Positions 57,000 to 64,000 of a DNA stretch of 64,000 nt are shown here, one piece after another. The number at the start of each line of letters is the position of its first letter. The stretch's first letter is position 1. The notes beneath the pieces are model-generated. The model made no database searches. It saw only the letters and a list, made by a program, of their open reading frames with translations, and was not told the DNA's origin. Made by a program: the position numbers and the translations under genes. The stretch is taken from NCBI GenBank assembly GCA_014529385.2, contig CM043942.1, positions 20,181,491 to 20,245,490 of the forward strand. Reading direction: 5' to 3'. Origin of the DNA: Adiantum capillus-veneris (lineage: Eukaryota > Streptophyta > Polypodiopsida > Polypodiales > Pteridaceae).

Positions 57000-58460
57000 G
57001 AACACTTGGAGCTTCAAGAAGATGCTGACAAACAAAAATACAAATAACCCAGCAAGTGACATGAACAACACTTTAACTAATGCGCAATTCTATGATTATC
57101 CAAATCAAAGATCCAGGAACCAATGTCACTGCTGCAAGAATAAAGCTCATCAAAAGTGGATTCCAAAATCCTTGGTGGTGATGCAAGCACAACAAGAATC
57201 CTCAAATGTGGCTCCTATAGAGGAAAGAAAGACTCATCCATTAAGAAGAGGGCGTCACCAACAAGCTAACAACGGGCTAATCAATTGGCTAGAAAATTCC
57301 TTCTAGAAACTGCAATCCAAGAGCAAACAAATAATAACTTTCCATAACCAGCCAAACCACCAAGGAAAAGCAACGAAATTCAGCCTTGACGCTGATAGCA
57401 ACTCGACAGAAAGAAAATAGCGGGAATCTTATGGCCTCCATTATCGATGACTTCTGTCATCACCCTTAGAATTCAACCTTGTTGAGCCATAGTAGCGACA
57501 GTGGTGATTCTTATGACATCCCCTACCAGGAACTCATGTCATCACTATCTCAAGAAGCTTTTGTAACAAACATGGAAGGCCAAAAGCAAAGAACAACAAG
57601 TCAGATTGGCCAAAAGAAAGTATGGATTAAGAAGATAAAGATCTCTAATGAAAAATTACAAGATCCAACACCAAAAAGAAAACAGATGAAGTATGCAAGA
57701 ACGACTAAGAAAATCACAGTCACAAGATTTTGCGACTTAGATTTGGGTTCCAAAGAAGATATGATTCAAGCACAAAAAGTTCAATAGTTTAGCTAGATTC
57801 TCTTCAAACACAAACAAAGCAGGGACAAGCATGGGTTCCCAAACGAGAATCATCAACAAAACAATCAATAATCACAAAGAAGTGGGTCCCAAAGGAAACT
57901 AATAAAACTATTGTCACAACACCGCTGCTGGAATTCTTTCTATTTCTCCTACGGTTCAATTACAATTAGAAGAAAGCAAGTCGCTCACTTCACACTGCAT
58001 GCTGCACAAGGCTTACGGATCAAGACATAAAGTGAATGCACATGAAAATCTCGGAAGCAAAATAACAAGAGGGAACCAAAGAGTAAGTCCAAATCTCAAA
58101 CATGTAAGATGAAACCTTTGAGATGAAGTGGATTTTACAAATGTATATGGGTTTCAAAGAACGTGATTGTAGCACATAAAAGTCAATAATACATTTGGAT
58201 CCCCAAACAAGACAACCTTGGAACACAGTCATGCAGACCCAATCCAAAGAAGATGCAGCTATCAAGGTCATCACAATGGACTCCAAAAATTAGAACAAAG
58301 CACATTTGGATATCAAAGAAGTTGGTCATAGCACAGGCCAATCAAGCACACATATGGATACCAAAGGTCAAGCCAAAACCCACTGCTAAGGAACAATGCC
58401 AAATACGACAACCAACAAAAAGGCTAAAATGGATCCCAAAGAAGCATCAATCAAATAAGT
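57000..58460 (+). pseudogene. Decayed Copia-like linker with repeated WIPK motifs
   Basis: Broken plus-strand frames. 57,022-57,306 has a degenerate zinc knuckle CHCCKNKAHQKW followed by WIPKSLVVMQAQQ. The phrase W-(I/V/T)-P/S-K then recurs: KVWIKK, AWVPKRE, KWVPKET, YIWIPKQD, WTPKI, HIWISKKLVIAQANQAHIWI, RLKWIPKK, from about 57,615 to 58,455. WVPK-type phrases occur in the linker after the zinc knuckle of some plant Copia Gag proteins; a run of this many is unusual. No protease or RT nearby. Tentative. Confidence 0.4.
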
Positions 58461-58861
58461 AAGCCTTCAAAAAATATCTACAACCTTCAATCAAGAAATT
58501 GTCACAGGACCTTCAAATACCATCACATTGCTTAGAATAGGAGGCCTTGCCAGCAAATACATAGATCTTGCACAACATAATTTTTTCCCATGCAATGAGT
58601 GTGTATGCATAATAGGGCTACATTACAAGGACTGCATTGGCACAATTTTTAATTTCCCAAGTGCAACACATACCCTTTGAAAATACCCTATGTCTAGGAG
58701 GACTCCAAATAGGAGGGAGGGAGGTATTCTAAATGCAAACCTAATATTATGAATATTATAGGGAAATGCTTTGTGAGATGCATTTATTTTTTGCCCTTGT
58801 TTGTGATAATGTTTTGCGCTTGTATGTGATAATTTTTTGACAAAATTCAGAGTATATGCCC
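58461..58861. other. No gene seen
   Basis: AT-rich, short frames only. Confidence 0.5.
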
Positions 58862-59530
58862 TCATAATAGCGTTATAGGAGGAGTAAAAGGACAAAATCC
58901 ATATATGAGCCCAATGGATTTACCTCCTTGGTAGACTGCCCATTTTCTTGTTGAGCATGCTTCTCGCATCTTTTGGAGTTTGATCTTCTTTTGTTTGAGT
59001 TGAGCTTGTGTAAGATCTTCTGGAAACCACATTTTAGTGTCCTTGAGGAGCCTCGATTGCTCAAGGAGTTTGATTCTATCCACCTTGGTTCTTTGTGTGA
59101 AAATTGCATGGTTTATGCGGTGTTCGTGTGTAAGAGATAGAGGAGATTGTTGTTGGGTCCCATTGTACCATGGGGATTGTTGCTTGAATATGGGAGAAGG
59201 ACTCATGAAACTTGAGTTTCCCTTCCTCTGCCCAGTTATTTGGGAGTTTGCCAATGCGAACCTTGAGCGCGATGTCCTCTTGCCGTTGTTGTTTGCATAG
59301 CATGGTCACCACACGGTCTTTGATTTTGCGGAAGATTACCTCTTGTACTTGGGTATGGACCTCCTTGGCGAGGGTAGTCTCTACTTCAGCTTTTTCTTTG
59401 CTAAATTTGGCTTCCATCTGTTCCAACTCTTCCTTTTTGCATTCCTGCACTGTGGTGACCTCAGCCTCTAGGGCTGCAAGTCTATGTTTTAGCTCGGTGT
59501 TCTTCCTGTGGAATCCTTCGATTATAGTCT
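58862..59530 (-). pseudogene. Broken paralogue of the ORF1-like protein
   Basis: Related to 134-895. 59,450-59,110: coiled-coil-like start (ELEQMEAKFSKEKAEVETTL) and DIALKVRIGKLPNNW, matching NALKVHIDGLPLQW. After a frameshift near 59,110, 59,110-58,862 reads DRIKLLEQSRLLKDTKMWFP then EDLTQAQLKQKKIKLQKM and KWAVYQGGKSI, matching the C-terminal block of the first copy. Same orientation, also with a GC-rich leader and long (GA)n upstream. Supports a mobile family with at least two copies here. Confidence 0.55.
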
Positions 59531-60051
59531 AGAGGCGACTATTGTCCATCTAATTTGGGGGTGTTTCCATGACCCCGACAAAGCTAATCTTGCCTCAGGA
59601 TGTCCTCGGGACGAAGCCCCAAGTGGCCGTGCTTTGCGAGAGCTGGTTTCTCCACCAGTTTGAGGGGGTTTCTCCACCAACTTGAGCAGCAAAGTGGGAG
59701 GCACAACTCGGGCCATCAATGCTCCATGGACTTGATCATCATTGTGCAACAATTTCGGGCTATCGAAAGCACAATAGTAGCATTTTCGAAGGCACATCTT
59801 GGGCAGCAAATGCGCGTACTCAGATCGCGCTCTTTTTGCAAATTGTAGTTTAGGTTTGCAGGTTGTGGTGGTAGTTTTGTTGCAGGTTGTAGGTCGCTCA
59901 CAATGGCAGGGCCAGTTTCATTGGCTTGCGGGGGGGGGGGGTAGAGCTATAGCTTAACACCTCCCCACATGGTAGACCCTCACCGAGGGGGAGGCTGAGA
60001 AGGCGTAGGAGGGGAGGATGATGGGCGGGAACAGAAATCTTAGCTTAGCTT
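59531..60051 (-). other. 5' flank of the ORF1-like paralogue
   Basis: Contains a G12 run (59,930-59,941) and 'cttaacacctcccc...gagggggaggctgag', similar to 1140-1200. Two copies of a 'tttctccacca...ttgag' phrase near 59,648 and 59,670. Probably the element's 5' region. Confidence 0.45.
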
Positions 60052-61183
<1,132 letters not shown>

Positions 61184-61359
61184 TGGAGTCAAAGATTATA
61201 CATGAGGAAGATGATATGGATACTTTCATTGCTGGTGTCAAGGATATCAATGAGCAACTTATTTCTGTAGCTGGAGTCAAAGATTATACATGAGGAAGAT
61301 GATATGGACATTTTCATTGCTGGTGTCAAGGATATCAATGAGCAACTTATTTCTGTAGG
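61184..61359. repeat. 88-bp tandem duplication in Copia gag
   Basis: 'tggagtcaaagattatacat' starts at 61,184 and again at 61,272. The copies differ by only a few bases; 88 is not a multiple of three, so it breaks the gag frame. Confidence 0.9.
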
Positions 61360-64000
61360 TGAGGTTCTTTCTGACAGTTCCCTTGTGCAGACTGTTCTTG
61401 ATGCCTTGCCAGATTCTCACCAGCATTTTGTTAGTACTTGGAGACTTATGACCCAAGGAAATTCAAAAGTTGTCAAGTTTGATGTATTATGCACATTGCT
61501 ATTGCAAGAGTCACTTTCCAAAAAAAATAGGACTAGACAGCGTGCAGTTGAATAGGCCTTTACTGTTGCTCAAAGAAAAGGTGTTAATAGCAATGTAGCC
61601 ACTTCTCATGGTTCTTTTACGAGTGTTAAATCACATGTTCCTAATGCTTGTGGTGGTAAAAATTTGAATGGTAATTTGGGCGATAAGGGTAAAAAGAAGG
61701 TGTGTTGCCATTATTGTAAAGCTAATGATCATTTGTTAAAGTAGTGTCTTGATTTGAAGGCCAAAGAGGCTAAGAAGAAAGAGGGTGGTTCCACGCAAAT
61801 AATGGTTCCACTACAAATGTAGCTGTTGTTGAGTCTTTTGGGAAAGGATGTTGTGATGCTAATGTTGATGCAGAATCGTCTTTTAGTGAAGAGTGTACCC
61901 ATAATCTTGCTTTCCATGATGCATAAGTGTCAATTTCTGTAGATTCACATCTGTGGTATTTTGATAGTGGTGCTACAAAGCACATTACCTCACATCGTGA
62001 TTTGTTCACATCTCTTAAGTATGTCCTTCATGGGAGATCAGTTACTTGTGCCAAGGAGTTGTAAAGATTGTGCTTACTGCTACAAATGGTGGTTCTTTCA
62101 TACTTGTCGATGCACTGTATGTACTTGGGATCAAGAATAATATTTTTTTTATCTTTGCACTTGCTAGACTTGGTCTTGTAGTCAAATTTGTGGATGAAAG
62201 ATGTACAATACATGATCTCAATTTTGGTGATGAAATTATTGCACCTAGCATGTTATGTCCTAGGCTGTATAATCTCACTTTTTATGACAAGTGTGGGCAC
62301 AATTTTGCAAATGTAGTTGTGAATTCTAAGGCTATTTCAGATGCAAAACTTTGGCATGCACGTTTTGGGAATTTGAATTTTACCAATTTGTTGAGTTTGC
62401 AAAACTCTGATATGGTTGCTTCTTTGCCGCCTCTTGAAGCACTTGTCAAACATGTTTGTGAAGGTTTCATTTTGGGTACGATGTACCGTTCAAAGTTTCC
62501 AAAGGATGATTCAGTTAGGGCCACATGCAAGTTGCAGCTTGTGCATAGTGATGTTTGTGGGCCAATGCAAACTCCATCCTCGGGCAATTACCTTTACTTC
62601 GTGACTTTAATTGATAAGTACTCCAGGCATGCATGGAGATTTTTACTCAAAGAGAAGTCCAAAGTATTTATGTGCTTCAAACAATTTTTGGTTATGGATG
62701 AAAACTTCTCAAAAAGTATGGAGCATGGCATGATAGAAAGCATATTCTTTGGTGCAACAAACACAACACAAAAAATTGGGTGATAAGGTTTTCAAATGTA
62801 TTTCTCTTGCTATAGTGCTGAAAGCAAAGGTTACATGTTGTATCATCCTCAAACAAGAATATTCTGGTATCATGGCATGTTGTATTTGTAGAAGATTCTC
62901 TCCAGTCCTTGCTCTCATATACTACATACAATAATGGAAGCTCAAATGTAAATTCCAATGAGGAAAATGTATAGCCTATGGGGGTTTCTGAAAATGTTAT
63001 TGATCAACCTATTACTGATGCAGATGTACATGATGTACTTGATGAGGAAAGGGCTCAGAATGAGAAGGCTGGAGGTATGCCTAAATGGTTGGCGCATACT
63101 TTTGTCTAGTTGTACTCATTCAGGTTCTTGCCATGCATCTTATGCATCAAACTGTCATGCTTTGGTTGTATCTAGCTTACATTATGTTGAGGAACCTATG
63201 TCTTTTGATGAAGCACAAAATTAAAAAAATTGGATGGCTATCATGGAATTAGAATATGATGCACTTATAGAAAATGACACATGGACTTTATGTGATTTGC
63301 CTCCTAGAAAAAAGTCCATTGGTACAAAGTGGGCTTACAAGTTGAAACGTAAACTAGATGGTGAGATTGATTGCTAAAATGCTTGACTTGTTGCAAAGGG
63401 TTATGCATAGAAAAAAGGCATAGATTATGAAGAGACTTTTTCTCCCACTTGTCGTATGACTACTTTGCATTTTCTATGTGCATTGGCAGATCATTTGGTT
63501 GGGATGTACATCAGTCAGACATTGCTATTGCTTTCTTGAATGGTGACATATTTGAGGAAGTTTATGTAATGCAAGCTCATGGTTTTGTCAAGAAAGGACA
63601 AGATGATAAAGTGTGTACGTGTAAGAAAGCTTTGTATGGGCTAAAGCAATCTCCTTGTCCTTGGTATGAGAAGGCTAACACTCATTTGGTCAAATGAGTC
63701 TTTCGTTAACAATCCAACAGAAAGCACATTGTATGTAAAGTGTGAGGGTGATGTACTTCTCATTGTGGTTCTTTATGTGGATGATTTGTTGAGCATTGGA
63801 CTAAATAAGAGAAATATTGCTAAATTTAAGGCTAATTTGAATGATACTTTCAAGATGAAATATTTAGGGTTGTTGCATTATTGCTGGGGTATACAATTTA
63901 AGCAGTATGATGGTGGTATTGCCTTTTGTCAAAAAAGTAACATAGAGACATTTCTATGTATTCTTGGACTTGAAAATTGCAAACCTATTTCCAATCCCAT
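61184..64000 (+). pseudogene. Decayed Copia gag-pol, cut by the window edge
   Basis: Domains in Copia order. Gag (UBN2) at 61,304-61,555: LPDSHQHFVSTWRLM. Zinc knuckle CCHYCKANDHLLK, TAG, C near 61,700. Protease WYFDSGATKHITSHRDLF (about 61,954-62,007). Integrase from 62,046: pre-integrase LWHARFGNLNFTNLLSLQNS, then LVHSDVCGPM with the first Asp; it loses the rest of the core and resumes at GYSAESKGYMLYHPQTR (about 62,805). RT from about 63,230: TKWAYKLKRKLDGEID, GWDVHQSDIAIAFLNGDIFE, KKALYGLKQSPCPWYEK and the catalytic LYVDDLL (63,771-63,791). An 88-bp tandem duplication lies at the gag start. Many stops and shifts, so inactive; the 3' end is outside the window. Confidence 0.85.

Overview
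This window is nuclear DNA from a land plant, most likely a leptosporangiate fern. It is almost wholly mobile elements and their remains; I found no intact single-copy host gene. The fern call rests on an old plastid-DNA insertion at about 1.3-4.9 kb (minus strand). Its order is rps16 exon 2, matK, ndhB, with no trnK exon around matK and unedited stop codons inside matK and ndhB. Loss of trnK with matK kept, and heavy C-to-U plus U-to-C plastid RNA editing, are known fern traits. A decayed PPR-type fragment lies nearby.

Layout. 0.1-1.3 kb: ORF1-like gene of a probable non-LTR retrotransposon (minus), related to a broken copy at 58.9-59.5 kb. 1.3-4.9 kb: plastid insertion. 5.1-6.6 kb: microsatellites and a PPR pseudogene. 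6.65-16.05 kb: a nested pair. A gag-only Copia-type element (target duplication GCATC on both sides) has its 5' LTR split by a 7.4-kb Gypsy-type element (LTRs of about 1.92 kb, nearly identical) that carries gag and protease but no reverse transcriptase or integrase. 16-19.9 kb: microsatellites and unrecognised sequence.

19,894-29,886: a 10-kb CACTA (En/Spm) DNA transposon with 12-bp terminal inverted repeats, a 3-bp AGC target duplication, GTCGCTA-type subterminal repeats, a Tnp2-type transposase gene and a TnpA-like gene. In its left half it holds a captured, broken piece of a host heavy-metal-associated (HIPP-like) gene. A 2.5-kb non-coding LTR element with 142-bp LTRs and TTGCT target duplications later split that piece.

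29.9-35.8 kb: a decayed Tnp2-like transposase on the minus strand, then an isolated LTR plus primer-binding site. 36.1-42.9 kb: two oppositely oriented blocks of an ~850-bp repeat around the pol end of a Tat-type Gypsy element with two RNase H domains. 42.9-54.3 kb: a second, near-complete but dead Tat-type Gypsy element (gag, protease, RT, two RNase H domains, integrase) with an inverted-repeat insertion in its 5' LTR. 54.3-56.8 kb: a third decayed Gypsy gag-protease element (minus). 57-58.5 kb: decayed sequence with repeated W-I-P-K motifs. 60.9-64 kb: a decayed Copia gag-pol that runs off the right edge.

How the parts relate. The gag-protease-only Gypsy element at 8.5 kb and the fuller one at 42.9 kb share gag, a DGGA protease motif and the polypurine tract, so they look like a non-autonomous member and a potential helper of one lineage. 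Long (GA)n/(CT)n tracts sit beside the 5' ends of several elements, which suggests that transposons seeded many of the microsatellites.
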